Source: Isoetes taiwanensis
Taxonomy: Eukaryota > Streptophyta > Lycopodiopsida > Isoetales > Isoetaceae
Reading direction: 5' to 3'
Length of the DNA stretch: 64,000 nucleotides
NCBI GenBank assembly: GCA_021234155.1
Contig: JAJEKV010000014.1
Coordinates: 2,976,190 to 3,040,189 of the forward strand
The translations under genes were made by a program, and so were the position numbers. This document shows, in pieces, positions 24,488 to 36,878 of the stretch (positions within the stretch are counted from its first letter, which is position 1; every line of letters starts with the position of its first letter). Below the pieces are notes generated by a model. The model was given only the letters and a program-made list of their open reading frames with translations, ran no database searches and had not been told where the DNA came from.

Positions 24488-26471
24488 AGTGGTGAGCCAT
24501 TTGTACATGAATATTTAGTCTTTGATTGATTTGGACATTTACGTATCATTGCCTTAATTTTTAATGGTAGCTATGTTTTAGTTCATACGATGCCACATTT
24601 TCTATTTCTTGGGTATGTGGTAAATCCAGCCAGCCTTGGTTTGAAACTCAGAAAGATTATTCCATTTCATAGCTTCCATTTCGTTGCAGAGTCTAACCCT
24701 GTCACCGTGATCTTCTCCAAAGAGCCATTGCCGACATAGCCAAGCTTTGGATCTTCATGCAAGGATTTACCGATGCTTTCATATCATAGCCTATCTAAAT
24801 TCTTCCTTGCCTTCAAAGGATTCAAATCTCGTTGCAGATTGCATGTGCATGTTCTATCTCTCTACTTTGCGCCATGCTCCAAGAAGGATGGAAGTAGTTT
24901 TCATTTTTTTTTTCTAATTTTATTGGCGGGGAGATGTAAAAATGAAAAGAAATAAGATTTAAGGTGACATGACACAGCGCGTGGACAATCTAGAATTATA
25001 CGTGGACAATCTAGAATTATAGAATACAATAAATTTATCATGGTGGCCACCAACATTTCTCTTCATTTGTTTTGAACTGGCACTTCCTCATCCTCACCTT
25101 GTGTCTAGAAAGATAATGTAAAGTAAAGCCTTTTCAGACCCCTGAAATTAATGTGCAATGTCTATTAATTGAATTAAATGATTTTTACCGTTAATGCAAT
25201 GGTGTGAAGCACATTTAGGATTAGAGATATTTTGTCTCCACCAATAGACTCGAATTATAAGTAATTCATAGATAGTATCCAATAATTGATGGGTTTCTAA
25301 CAACTTCATGTATATGCTTTATATTAATCAAATCCAAGATTTACGTCCATGTGTTTTAATGACATGATTCTCTTCTGGCATACAAATTTAAGATTTTTGC
25401 TAGAATAATGTATTCGTATGTCATTAGTGATTAACGAGGTAATGCCTTTCTTAGTTTTTGCAAAGGTTCCTTAATGTCTTCTATATCACTACATTAACAC
25501 CATATATATAACTTGCCTCTTCATGAAACATTTTATTTTTTATAAATAGTAGATTTGCATTAAAATAATACGTATATATTATCATCTTGCTCCATTGGGC
25601 AAAGAAATATTCCACACAATCTAAAGTGGCATTTGCATGCCTACGAAACATTCAACTAGAACACTCGGAGGAGACAAAAGGGAATACCAAAGAGATGAAT
25701 TTTGGCAGTGTGCCAACAATATAGCAACAATTACGTAATGGAAGCTAAGACAACACTTTCCTAAACACATGCAAGCTCGGCGCGGTAGGCGCGGAGGGTC
25801 CTGGCGCATTGATCATGTTTGGTAACGGATATCAAGATCATAATCAAGATGCATAGCATGATTAAACCACTTTGAATGATATGCCCATAAATATCAAGCA
25901 TCCCTATCAATGTTTTTGACTCAAGATAGTGTGCAATGGATTTGTTGATCTTATCAATCAGTCCGAAAAATAAACCCTCCATTCAAGAGACATAAATCAC
26001 CATGAGACCAAGAGATGGTTTCTTAAGACCCTAACAAAGAAACGAACCAATAAAACTACAACAAAACTAACAAAGAAACGAACCAATAAAACTACAACAA
26101 AACTACCTCTTGAAACAATCAGATTCAATAAGACAGCAAGCTAATAAAATCAACCAGGGTATATATATGATAAAGGCCATCAGCTTTCTATTCATATTTA
26201 AATGTTACATAGGGCCATAAGAGAATGATGGAAAGCATAACCATCTCTAACTTCAAATGTGATACAAAATTTTAGCAAAGAGCCTTCAGCTTCTGATGAA
26301 TCTTTTAGGAACTCCAAACACTCCAAATAAAATGATCCATCAGCAGCACCAGACAGAACAGTGGCCGATAACAGAATATATCAAAAAGCAGCTAAGATAC
26401 CTTCAGCCACTGCTGGTATGACCATCTTTAGGAAGTGCCTTTCCCTCAGCACACCTCCTATAGCACTACCT
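24488..26471. other. AT-rich intergenic region
   Basis: This is the psbY 3' region followed by gene-free sequence. It contains short direct repeats: ACGTGGACAATCTAGAATTAT twice near 24978-25020, and a 36 bp unit beginning AACAAAGAAACGAACC repeated in tandem near 26033-26104. A 73-codon minus-strand open stretch at 25761-25982 has one strongly hydrophobic segment (GLIMLCILIMILISV) but no recognised family. Confidence 0.5.
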
Positions 26472-26983
26472 TCAAGAAGTGTCTTCCCCTTGCCTCTGTA
26501 GTCTGGATCGCGGGCGCCTCCTATTTGAAAGTCGTAACTCAGCTGTCCAATTATGAGTAGAGCTCAATACGTCCCCAATATCAGTTTGCCTTTCAATTCG
26601 CCTCCAGGCCCGCTGTCGAACTAGATCTACATCTGAAAGGCGAGCAGGAGGATGATCACTGCGAGCATGTTTCCTCGGTTCATCATAATTTCCACTAAAA
26701 GGACATCCCTCTTGAGAACAATTTCTAGCCTTGCTATTTAAATACTGTCTCAGATGATCAGCCTCCTTCCATCCTTTCACATTCCTCTGCACAAAAGACA
26801 CATGAGCCCACTCAGTCTTTGATGATTGGGTAACCCTAACAAAACTACACTATCAAGGGTATCACCATCAACATCAGTAATTTCTGGCTGTACATCAATT
26901 CTGCTAAATTCACTGTCTTGCTCATCTGTTCTATGAACCAAAGATCTTCTACTTCTTCCACTATTATGATACCTTGAGACCAA
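26472..26983 (-). pseudogene. DUF1644-family zinc-finger-like protein, C-terminal fragment
   Basis: On the minus strand, 26801-26472 encodes the conserved C-terminal half of the plant DUF1644 family: VKGW, a CSQEGC pair followed by RKHARSDHP (a C2H2-like C-x4-C...H-x4-H arrangement), ARLSDVDLVRQRAWRR and ERQTDIGD. The preceding stretch (26983-26777), in another frame, ends LMCLLCRG, corresponding to the family's CPLCRG motif directly before VKGW. Thus either one base is missing in AGAGGAATGTG, or the sequence TTTTGTGCAG is a real splice acceptor and the match upstream is coincidental. The family's N-terminal half with its CPIC motif was not found upstream, so this is a fragment or a gene with distant exons. 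Confidence 0.72.
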
Positions 26984-28577
26984 ATATTCAAGGGGCTATT
27001 CTTCATGACTCAGATTACTCCTTCCAAAATGTGAGCACTATGTCAAAAGCCTTGAATTGCAGCACTAAAGATCGACTAAACTTGGAAGTTTCTGAATGGT
27101 CGTAGAAAGGACCATTGTTTCATTATACAAAAATCAGTGCGCTCCTGCAAACTGTGCAATATATATTCTTGATTTCCTGATAGATAGGAGTATCAGCTTG
27201 GCGCAAATACAGGGATTCCAACTCTGCTGTATACTGCCCTTGATTTTGCAAACAATATTCTTCAGAGGCCCATATCAGGGTTGCATTATGGCTAATAATA
27301 TGCCATGTAAGGAGACATAATATCGCATGCCATATTGTTCCGGCCACATTTGGCGACCCAAATACTGGATTCCCCATGATCCTTTACGCATTAGCTTGGG
27401 CATTCTTCCTGTAACTCCAACAGAACGAAATAAAACTAAAACAGAAAAAACATCAATTCTTAAGACCCACAGGCTAAGTCATTTCCTGAAAACAAATCTG
27501 CGGTCGAAATAGAGTAATGAGCTTCGTGATTCCGTCCGTGATGATGCAGGAATGAGCAAAAAAATCTTGAGAAGGGCAAAGAATCCGGCAGTTTTTAAGA
27601 GCTGTCCAACTGCATGAATTGCTTCTGCGATCTGTGGACATGGATAGACTCCCCTTCTGCAAGCTTTTGAAGAATCAAGCACAAAGGAGTAGGAGGTTTG
27701 CTGCCTCTAGTAAATTTGCAAAATCAAAATCCATAAGAAGACGATGTCTTGTTGCCGCCATAGCTCCTCGCCATCGTTGTAGCTTCTATCGGATCGGGCT
27801 TCTCTGCTAGGCATCAAGATTTATGAGGAAGAAAGAATACGTGGCAACTAAACATTCAAATGGATTGCGGTGCAGAAAAATTCTGTGGGACAAGAACAGA
27901 AAATAGAAATAGGAAACTGCATTATACATGTGTAGATAATAGAATAGAATTATAGGAAATGTTGTAGGGCGGGTTAGGCAATTAGCATGGGTTAAATTTA
28001 TGCACAATAAATATAAATAAAAATAAAAATAAAAAGTATTAGCAACAGAAAGCACCACTTTTGATGTAGCAGATGGGCAGCACCGTAGACTGCTAGGAAT
28101 TAATGTTGATCAGTCGACAAAAAAGTGATGATAACTATCGAACTTTAGATTTCTCAGACCCTTCTCTCATTTCTTCTACTTTCTTTTTCTTTCACCGCTC
28201 TCCTTGCATCTCTTCGACACTCTTCTTCTTTTTTATTGAACTGCTTACCATTCGATCATCCAACCAAAAGCTTTACATGGTGGCGCTAGACTGGTCTATC
28301 AACAAAGATGCATCATCTGGGACATAAGCTAATAAACACAAGCTAGTAAACAGAAAGCTTCAGATCTTGCGGATTTTAAAATAGGATTCTTTAAAATTTT
28401 CTAGGATCTTCTCAAATGCCCCATGCCAATTAGACTGGTTCTCTCTGGAAATATCAAACCATCGCCAATATATCTAGCTATGTTGTCAATATTTCAAGGA
28501 ACTCCTCGGACTCTGCTGCAGAAATGACATCATCGCGTTGCAGAAATGGCATCGTGTTGTTGCAGAAATGGTGTCAT
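26984..28577. other. Intergenic region without recognised genes
   Basis: Several minus-strand open stretches of 60-84 codons (27123-27377, 27479-27682) have no recognisable motifs. A poor ~24 bp repeat (GTTGCAGAAATGGCATCGTG-like, three times) lies at about 28515-28580 at the edge of the following array. Confidence 0.4.
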
Positions 28578-29550
28578 GGCGTTCACAACTAGCTAGTCGA
28601 GAACGCCTTAGCCTGGACTAGATCCCTTAGGCTTAAGATTCTTGGCTTTCCCAACTAACTAGTCGAGAACACCTTAACCCAAACTAGATCCATTAGCCTT
28701 AGGTTTCTTCGCTTTCCCGAGTAGCTAGTTGAGAAGAGGCAATGCGATCTCGACTATCTAGTCGAGAAAGCCTTAACCCGCACTATATCCCTTAGTATGC
28801 TTAGGCTTCTTGACCTTTCCAACTAGCTAGTGGGGAATGCCGTAAACCATACTAGACTTCTTTGGCTTAAGATTCTCAGTTTTCTCCACTAGCTATTTGA
28901 GATTGCCTTAACCTAGACTAGATCTCGTAGCCTTATGCTTCCTTCTCGAGTCTCGATAAACTAGTCTAGAGAAGGCAATGCAATCTTGACTAGATAGTCG
29001 AGAAAGCCTTTACGCGGACTAGATCAGTTAGGCTTAGGCTTCTTGGCCTTTCCAACTAGCTAGTTGAGAATGCCTTATTCCAAGCTAGATCCCTTTGGCT
29101 TAAGACTCTTGGTATGCAATCTCGACTAGCTAGTCGAGAATGCCTTAGCCCATATTAGAGCCCTTAGACTTCAGTTTCTCGACGTTCCCTACTAGCTAGT
29201 TGAGAAAAGGCTTAGATCTCTTAGGACTTAGGATTCTTGGTCTTCCTTGACTCGCTAGTCGACGTTGCATTGCATAAATGGAGGCATTGCATTCTTAACT
29301 ATGTAGTCGGGAACGCAATGGCTCTGTTTGGGCAATTCAATCTCGATTAGCTAAAGTTAAGAAAAGGCCAAGAACCCAGGTTAGACATCTAACTAGTCAA
29401 GAAAGCCTTTTGCCCCAACTAGATACCTTAGTCTTAGGCTTCTTAAGCTTCCCCAGTAGCTAGACAAGAAAAAGCAATGCAATTCTAGATAGTTGAGAAC
29501 GCTTAGGATTCTCGATTTTTCCAACTAGCTAGTCAAGAAAGCCTTGGTCG

Positions 29551-29621
29551 ACTCGGGTCCATTCGCGCGAAAGGGATCTGCGTTCGCGACGCAGAGGGCT
29601 TTGGCGCGAATCGACCCGAGT
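29551..29621. repeat. 71-nt hairpin A inside the CTAG array
   Basis: The outer arms ACTCGGGTCCATTCGCGC and GCGCGAATCGACCCGAGT pair with one mismatch. The inner arms TCTGCGT and ACGCAGA pair perfectly around a TCGCG loop, with an internal bulge region GAAAGGGA/GGGCTTTG between them. The flank GGCCTGATTTTG is shared with hairpin B. Confidence 0.85.
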
Positions 29622-29678
29622 GGCCTGATTTTGCTCTCAATTAACCATTTCTAAGGGTTATAAGATGCTAAAATACCT

Positions 29679-29749
29679 ATTTGGGTCTATTTGCACGAAA
29701 GGGGTCTGCGTTTGCAATGCAGAGGGCTTTGGCACGAAACGACCCAAAT
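29679..29749. repeat. 71-nt hairpin B inside the CTAG array
   Basis: Same length and fold as hairpin A. The outer arms begin ATTTGGGTC and end GACCCAAAT, so the two ends have changed in a matching way relative to ACTCGGGTC/GACCCGAGT. The inner stem TCTGCGT/ATGCAGA is kept with one change. The downstream flank GGGCCAATTTTG matches that of A. Confidence 0.85.
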
Positions 29750-30000
29750 GGGCCAATTTTGATTTGATTTTAATGTTTTTAACTAAAATTAAGTACTACA
29801 CTGGATTTTTACCGAATTAGATACCTCAGGCTTAGACTTCTTGACCTTTCCAACTAGCTAGTCGAAAATGCCTTAACCCAAACTAGATCCCTTAGACTTT
29901 AGATTCTTGCAATGCAATCCGACTAACTAGTCTAGGACACCTTAACCTAGACTAGATCCCTTAGACTTTAGTTTGTCGGCATTTCCGACTAGCGAGTTCA

Positions 30001-31325
30001 TCAAAAATTATAGTTTGAAATTCCCGTCTTCAAACAACACCCATAGTCCCCCAACACATCAGTACCTCAAGATAACATACGTCGAGATAACATGCATCCA
30101 AAACACATGCGCAAGTATTAACTTCTAAATAAGTTTAATTGAGCAAACCCTCCAAAACCACCTACAAACCCCATGTAATAACTTAAAGAAGACTTGTACC
30201 TACGGAATGGGTCAAAAAGACACACCTGCCAAATAATGATTGAAAGAAGCCACCCCAAGAAAATCGTTGAGCACATCCAACCAAACGAAGATTTGATGTA
30301 AACAAATGATTTGAGCATATCCATCCGAGGCAGAGGACGAGCTTGGATAGGACCAAGTAAAAGAGCAGAGATCAAAACTAGAGGTTCAACCCGATACATA
30401 GTGGAGAAAAAGTTTCCATGATGCTATTATACTGATGTGCGAAAAACGTTGAATAAGGAACAACTCCAAAGAGGTCAAATATATATCGCTCCTCCTCTCT
30501 CGAGAATGTCAATCCAACAACGTGGAGCGAAAGCATAAAATAAAAAAGTTACCATTATTTGCCGGATATAAGATTCCACAAAGGGTTTTTGTACTTTGTC
30601 AAAGACAAGCTTTGTTGCAAAGAAGGAAAGAGATGAAGCAACAATTTGAAAGGGAAAAAAAGGGAAGAGGAACGAAGAAGGTGAAGAGATTTTTGGGAGC
30701 TTTTCTATTTTTTCTTGACCCTATGCAAAGTTAGAGAGATCCAATGAAATGGAATCAATTTAATCTAAGTGGCTATACACGTGGATAGGTTGCTATACAC
30801 GTGGATAGGCTAGAATTGCAGCAAATGTTGTACCTCAAAAAAGGCAAGCCTGCTAAAAAGAAAGGGGGGAGGGGGGCGCCTATTTGTAACGCCTAGATTT
30901 GAAATCCATGTGGTTTCCACGAACATATCATTGTACCTACAATATGAATCTAAAAAAGAAAGCCATTAAAGAAGATCGTTTGTGAACATCATGGCGCTAG
31001 TTAGGATTTCCAAGACTGTGATTTCAATCCATAATAATAAATATTGCCAGGATTGGCCACTTCCAGAACTATGGCCAGTTCCAGAACTATGACTATGGCT
31101 TCCATTTGGAATTTGAATGCACAAATGCAAGATTGCAATCTCAACCCAAAAGACTAGAACAACAAATTCCAAATGCTTCTTAATCCATATGTAAAAAATA
31201 AAATAGAAGAACATGGCTTTTCTTTTGCAATCTTTTAATCCTACCATAGCCATAACTCACCAAATTTGGCTCTGCAAGTAAAAAGATTGCTTCCATAATA
31301 CTTGATAGCCATAGCACAACAAATC
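30001..31325. other. Intergenic region with weak open stretches
   Basis: A 93-codon minus-strand open stretch (30118-30399) contains two hydrophobic segments, including CSTIFLGWLLSIIIWQVCLF, that could span a membrane, but no family is recognised. Another at 30966-31253 has a HSSGTGHSSGSGQ stretch. A 19 bp unit GCTATACACGTGGATAGG is repeated near 30772-30808. The last five bases, AAATC, are the left target duplication of the following solo LTR. Confidence 0.35.
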
Positions 31326-34034
31326 TGTGACGTTCCAGGGAAATATACGCCATAAAGACGTATATTTCCGGGTCTGACACTATATAAGTCTACCTTCATA
31401 GACTTGTATACCATAGGTTAGTGGCATAGCGTGCATGTCTAACTTAGACACCCTTAGGGTAAGGGCATTTATCATTTGGCCCTATCCGATTGGGCAACCG
31501 CCACACGGACCTCTCTATTGGAGCCACGTGGCGTAACATGTGAACCCTAACCTATAAAGGCCTAAACCTTAACTCTAGGCCTCTTTTCTGGCTCCAGCAG
31601 TCTGGGAACCTTCTTTGCGCTCGAAACTCTGTTTCGAGAATCGTCTGCTGTGGCACAGCATAGCACAGCAGCCCCCAGAGCGTGAGCGCATCAATAGGAG
31701 TGGAAGCTACTTCGACCACCTTGAAGACCATGGCGCCGGGAGTAGGAGGGAGTTCCTCATGAGCAGGTATTTGGGTTAGAGTTCTTTGTAGATCATCTGG
31801 AAGTTAGGACTCCAGATGAATTAGCATTTCGTGTCTCTAGTAAAGCCTTCCTAGAACCCTCAGTCTAGTTCTTGAACCCTAATCAATGAACCCTAACTAT
31901 AAGTTAGATGTGTATGATTAGGTTTAGATGTTATTCTTATTATTATCATGTTATGTGGATATGTGATGTTGGTTGATCATGTTTGCTCCTCTTGTATTGG
32001 GAAGGGGGGTAGAGACCTAGTAGCCATTGCTTAGTGATGCTCCTAGTTTAGACCCTTTAGTTCCTATTATTATGTGGCCTGTGCATAGGAACCCATGGGG
32101 CTATGGGGGCTATGATATGACTAAGCACTACATAACGGGGCTAGAGGCGAGACGGAGGAAGGGTCCCTGTTGAGCGAGGCTAGTGGGGACCCCATAGCGG
32201 GCTAGGCTTATGGCGGGTCACTTCGAGTGGGCCGGGCATGGGGCCGACACCTCCTGGGGCAATGTTGTCGCCCTGCCTTTCAAGAGCTGCAGGTGATGGC
32301 CTGCCTCTTGTTTTGGGCGGTTAAGTCGGCGAAGAATCGCCACGATTCCCTAGCCGCCTGTGGAACCTCTAGACCCCGGGAAGGGGAGATGGAACCCTTC
32401 CTGCCTCGATGGACCGAGGAGATGCAACCCGGAGCAGTCTCGATGGGTGATACCAACCCGATCTAGCCCATCTTCAAAGTATGCACAGGAGGGGCAGATG
32501 GAGTTGGTCAACCCTAGCCATTATCTCGAGCAAGCCCCGCCATTGTTATGATTCGATCTGCTCTATCTTGAGGCCTAGCCGTCAGTCTACCTCCCCATGA
32601 GTCTGAGCCTTGGGTAGGAGCTCTCATGTTTTACGGCATGTGTTTATCTCTATTGTATCTATGGATGTATGGATGTGCTACCCTTCGAGGTAGTTCGATG
32701 TATTGTTATTGCTAGTTCTGACGTTGTTTATGCTTCCATTGTTATAGGAGCCCATAGGGGAAGGGCGTGCAAGACATCTTCGTGTCCCCTTCCCGCACTA
32801 GGGATACGCACATCAGTAGGAGTGGGAGCTACTTCGACCACCTTGAAGACCATGGAGACGTCGGGAGTAGGATGGAGTTCCTCAGGAGCAGGTATTTGGG
32901 TTAGAGTTCTTTGTAGATCATCTGGAAGTTAGAACTCCAGATGAGTTAGCATTTCGTATCTCTAGTAAAGCCTTCCTAGAAACCTCAGTCTAGATCTTGA
33001 ACCCTAACTATAAGTTAGATGTGTATGATTAGGTTTAATGGATATGTGATGTTGGTTGACATGTTTGCTCCTCTTGTATTGGGAAGGGGGGTAGAGACCT
33101 ATTAGCCATTACTTAGTGATGCTCCTAGTTTAGACCCTTTAATTCCTATTATTATACGGCCTGTGCATAGGAACCCATATGGGGGCTATGATATCACTCA
33201 GCATTACATAACGGGGCTAGAGGCAAGACGGAGGGAGGGTCTCTGCTGAGCGCAGCTACTGGGGACCCCATAGCGAGCTAGGCTTATGGCCGATCACTTC
33301 GAGTGGGCCGAGCATGGGTCTGACACTTCCTGGAGCAATGGTGTCGCCCTGCCTCTCAAGAGCTGCAGGTAACGGCCTGGCTCTTGTTTTGGGGTTTAAG
33401 TCGAGGAAGAATCGTGTATCGCCACGATTCCCTAGCCGCCTGTGGAACCTCTAGACCCCGGGAAGGGAAGATGGAACCCTTCCTGCCTCGACGGACCGAG
33501 AAGATGCAACCCGGAGCAGTCTCGATGGGTGATACCATGAGATTGCATATTCGGAAGGCTAGAGTCATACCAGAGCCCGTTCTAGCCCATCTGCAAAGTA
33601 TGCACAGGAGGGGCGGATAGAGTGGTCAACTCTAGCCATTATCTCGAGCCAACCCCGCCATTGTTATGATTCGGTCTGCTCTATCTTGAGGCCTAGCCAT
33701 TAGTCTACCCTCCCATGAGTCTGAGCCTTGGGTAGGAGCTCTCCTGTTTTACGACATGTGTTTATCTCTATTGTATCTATGGATGTATGGATGTGCTACC
33801 CTTCGAGGTAGTTCTATGTATTGTTATTGCTAGTTCTGACGTTGTTTCTGCTTCCGATGTTATAGGAGCCCATAGGGGAAGGGCGTGCAAGACACCTTCG
33901 TGTCCCCTTCCCGCGCACTAGAGATACCCCCGAGTGCGGGATAGACGGGGGGGCCCGTGCGATCGAAGGACCGGATGGGGGATTTCCTACGGAGTGTACG
34001 GCCGGGCGCCGTATATTTTGTAGGGAGCGTCACA
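31326..34034 (+). mobile_element. Solo LTR (2709 bp) with perfect 5 bp target site duplication
   Basis: The element starts TGTGACGTTCC and ends GGGAGCGTCACA, giving a 7 bp terminal inverted repeat TGTGACG/CGTCACA. AAATC flanks it on both sides (31321-31325 and 34035-34039). Neither a primer-binding site nor retroviral domains follow, so it is a solo LTR left by recombination between two LTRs. It is related to the 5' LTR at 49591-51249 by identical ends and shared internal phrases (GGGGGGTAGAGACCT, CCCTTCG.GGT, GGAGTAGG). Its extra ~1.05 kb is explained by an internal tandem duplication. Confidence 0.93.
31690..33920 (+). repeat. ~1.12 kb tandem duplication inside the solo LTR
   Basis: The first unit (about 31690-32812) and second unit (about 32813-33920) both begin AGTAGGAGTGG(G/A)AGCTACTTCGACC or a close variant and contain GCAGGTATTTGGGTTAGAG, GGGGGGTAGAGACCTA, CCTCGA.GGACCGAG and CCCTTCGAGGTAGTTC. 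Open stretches inside are not protein genes. Confidence 0.88.
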
Positions 34035-34039
34035 AAATC

Positions 34040-36775
34040 TGGCACCATGGCTCTGTCGCTTACCCATCCATCACATATCTGCCAAAATGTCTTCTACATC
34101 TTGAGTTGCAAAAGTCGATATTAGAGACCACATGCTTCTAGAGTCAGGGAAAATCACATTATAGACCATGCTCTAGTTTCAATTCTTTTTTATCCAGTCA
34201 TGTATCAATAATGTCAACACGACATGCATTGAATTCACACTAGAATTGCTTCCATGTTGAGACAAAGTCTTTTATCAAGACATTCTTGGCATGTTAACCA
34301 TGCCTTCACCTAATGGCATCGTCATTTCATGCCAAGACTACCTTGTAAAAAGACTTTCTCTTGTATACAGAGATGTTATTGACCAATATTTATGTCCAAT
34401 GAAATAATAATTTTCGTAACATGTAAATAGACCCAAGACATTGAATGTTTGATTGAATGTGAACAAAATTTAGTAATAGCCTTTAAGAAGTTAGTATAAT
34501 AACCATTCATTCTCGAATAAGGGCTCACATGAAAGCAGACACGCTGGCTAGGCTTTTCATTCATCTCAGCAGAATTCTACAATGGTTGAGAGTGGCTAGC
34601 TGCACATTTGTAAGCTACCCACAATGAAAAACACAGGGAATATCCAGTTACATCATCTGGACCCCAAAAAAATTCTACAGATGTTGGTTAAGTGTACCTG
34701 CAGAGAGCTTATCGCCGGGATTAAAAAACCCGGCTATTCTTTTTACTTGAAAGACGGCGATGCAGAAGAGGTTCTTGATGCGAAAATGCCATTGAAAACT
34801 TTTCCATACCCTACTTCTCTAGCGAGCATAAGCATTAGATATGCCAGAGCTTTTAAGTCCGGTTTGTCTATATTCAGGCACATCATGCATTTGAGGCACA
34901 CCATAGGTCCTTTTCTCCGATGTGATATTTTACTGCCCTGGGAAATCAAATGCAAAGGTTTTATTTCATATTCTGCAATTGGTCCTTCCATCTTTGCGTT
35001 ATCCAGCATATAGTATGACATTCACTTGCAGGCCAAGATTTAAGTTCCATTGTTTGTATATCATTTTAAATATGTCTTCTCTGCTCAAGTAATTTCTGAA
35101 AGTAGACAGAGATAATTCTGTTTCTAAGTTAGAGTTTATTCAATGTCATAAATACTCATATCGTCCAAGTGTTTGTTGTGCTATGGTTTGTTAGCATGTG
35201 CTTTGCATCGATTGCTCGATAGTGCTCCGGTGCTTTAGCTCATGTGTCATACATCTTTGAGGATGCACCTACTAGATCCTTATGGGAAAAGGAAGTAGAA
35301 GTGGCTTGATCTCATGGCCTCTTCTCTCAGAATTTTAACTGATGTTTTAATGTCTGTGAAACAGACTAAAGCAGGCTTTCTCCATAAACATAATGCTAAG
35401 CAGTTGCATAAACTTAGTGCATGGGCCGAGTTTCGTGGGTACTATGGAAGTGTGGTAATATATTCAAGTTTTAGCAATCTTTGGAAGAGGAGCAAAGGAT
35501 CACCCATGGTTACATTATTAAAAAGAGAAAATCTTTGGCACACAAGTGTCAAATTATGTGTTATGGCATTCTACGGACCATACAAACAAAACATTTTACA
35601 AAAGCTCCTTCAATTATTCAAGACTTTGTTGATATATCTTCTAGAGAGGAATTTGGCATCTCTAGATCTATTAGACTCATCGTTGCTACTTGGATATGTG
35701 ATAAGGGAGCATGCAGATTTGGCTTGATCTCATGGCTCTCTTTAAGGAGGTAAGATTTATTGCAGTATTTGCAATCTATATGTTTGTCATGGTTTGCTGG
35801 CTTGCAGATTTTCCCTGCGGTGATTGTTGTTTGTGGTTTGGGAGCTACCCAATGCAAGTAATCTAGAAGTGATGCAAGGTATTTCTCTCTTAGCATGTTT
35901 GTACAACCTATTATTTTATATGTTCTGATTTAGTTTACTGCATTTTTACATGTAGCTGAGTCCGAAGAATTGCTTGCAATTTAGGAGAGGTTAGACCTTA
36001 TGAACACTGTCATTTGCATGTACATTTCGGCAACATTCCCAAGGTAAAATTGTTACCCCTTGGGGTTGGTGTTATTAGGGCTCTTGCTTTGTATAATTTC
36101 AGATTGAAGGATCTTAACACCAAAAACTGGCGAAAATTTTTCACGGCAAATCAGCAAATCAGATAAAGGGGGAAATTTCTTTTCTAAACAATTGATAACC
36201 ACATAATGTGGGGAATGCAGCAAACAGTTCCAAGCTAAATAGCATGGAGGGTCAAGAGAGAACTAAATGAAACTAATGGCAATGATGTGCAGAGCAATCC
36301 AATAGAGTATTGTGGGCAGTTGAGGGGCAATGCCAATTATCAACTTATCAAGGAAACCATGGGGGCGGATTCATACAACATCAGAAGGTATTGCCAGAAG
36401 TCTGGTCAGTAAGGGATGATCTGCGTCGCACTGCATATCATCTCATATATGCTAAACATGTCCATTTGGGTCTTTGGGCATTCATTACTGAATATTTACA
36501 TGGAAACTATTTCTTCTATCAACCTATGCAACTAAAGTATCTCTTTCAACAACCAAATCAAGATCCATAGATGTTTCCAAAGCAAGACCTTATACAATGG
36601 GCTTTAAAAACTGAGTGCCCGTCTGTTGCATAGGCAACATGAAAGATATCCATGTTGTATAAGAAAAATCTTCAGGTTGTACAAGCTTGCATAAAAAAAA
36701 AAAGCAAAGCTGGTGGTGGTTTTTTGCATCAGCATATTAGTCAAGGTACAATAGTTTAAATATGGAGCTCTTAGT
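34040..36775. other. Gene-poor region after the solo LTR
   Basis: Open stretches of 129 codons (34624-35013), 137 and 90 codons (35314-35753) and 86 codons (36310-36570) show no recognised family. I see no splice-consistent gene and treat them as unsupported. Confidence 0.35.
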
Positions 36776-36878
36776 ACATTTGGAGAATCTTGAATGCTTC
36801 GTGAGTATGTCCATGCTGAACATATGCTGCAATCATGGTAGTTGAACACTTGGTATTATACACATGCATTTGTTGTAG
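36776..36878 (-). pseudogene. PPR-repeat relic
   Basis: The minus strand reads a single pentatricopeptide-like motif containing TTMIAAYVQHGHTHEAFK, preceded by LQQMHVYNTKCS, matching the S-type PPR pattern W.TMIA.Y.QHG...EA...F..M. No further repeats are visible and stops follow, so it is an isolated fragment. Confidence 0.7.

Larger units (their letters stand above)
28578..30000. repeat. Degenerate tandem array with CTAGCTAGTCGAGAA cores
   Basis: Units of about 70-100 bp recur with the phrases AACTAGCTAGTCGAGAA, GCCTTAACCC, ACTAGATCCCTTAGGCTTA, and TTCTTGGCTTTCC. The cores contain the palindromes CTAGCTAG and ACTAGCTAGT. Units are diverged, some inverted or shortened. The array is interrupted between about 29545 and 29810 by a segment with two hairpins. 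No coding function is visible. Confidence 0.8.

Noticed and set aside
28578-30000. CRISPR-like array
   Set aside because: Units are degenerate, spacers are not distinct, and the host is a plant; it is a diverged tandem repeat.
32227-33620. Open stretches of 60-90 codons in the solo LTR as genes
   Set aside because: They lie in duplicated LTR sequence, differ between the two internal units and have no domains.
34624-35753. Open stretches of 129 and 137 codons as a gene
   Set aside because: No recognised family, no consistent splice sites and no support from a paralogue in the window.
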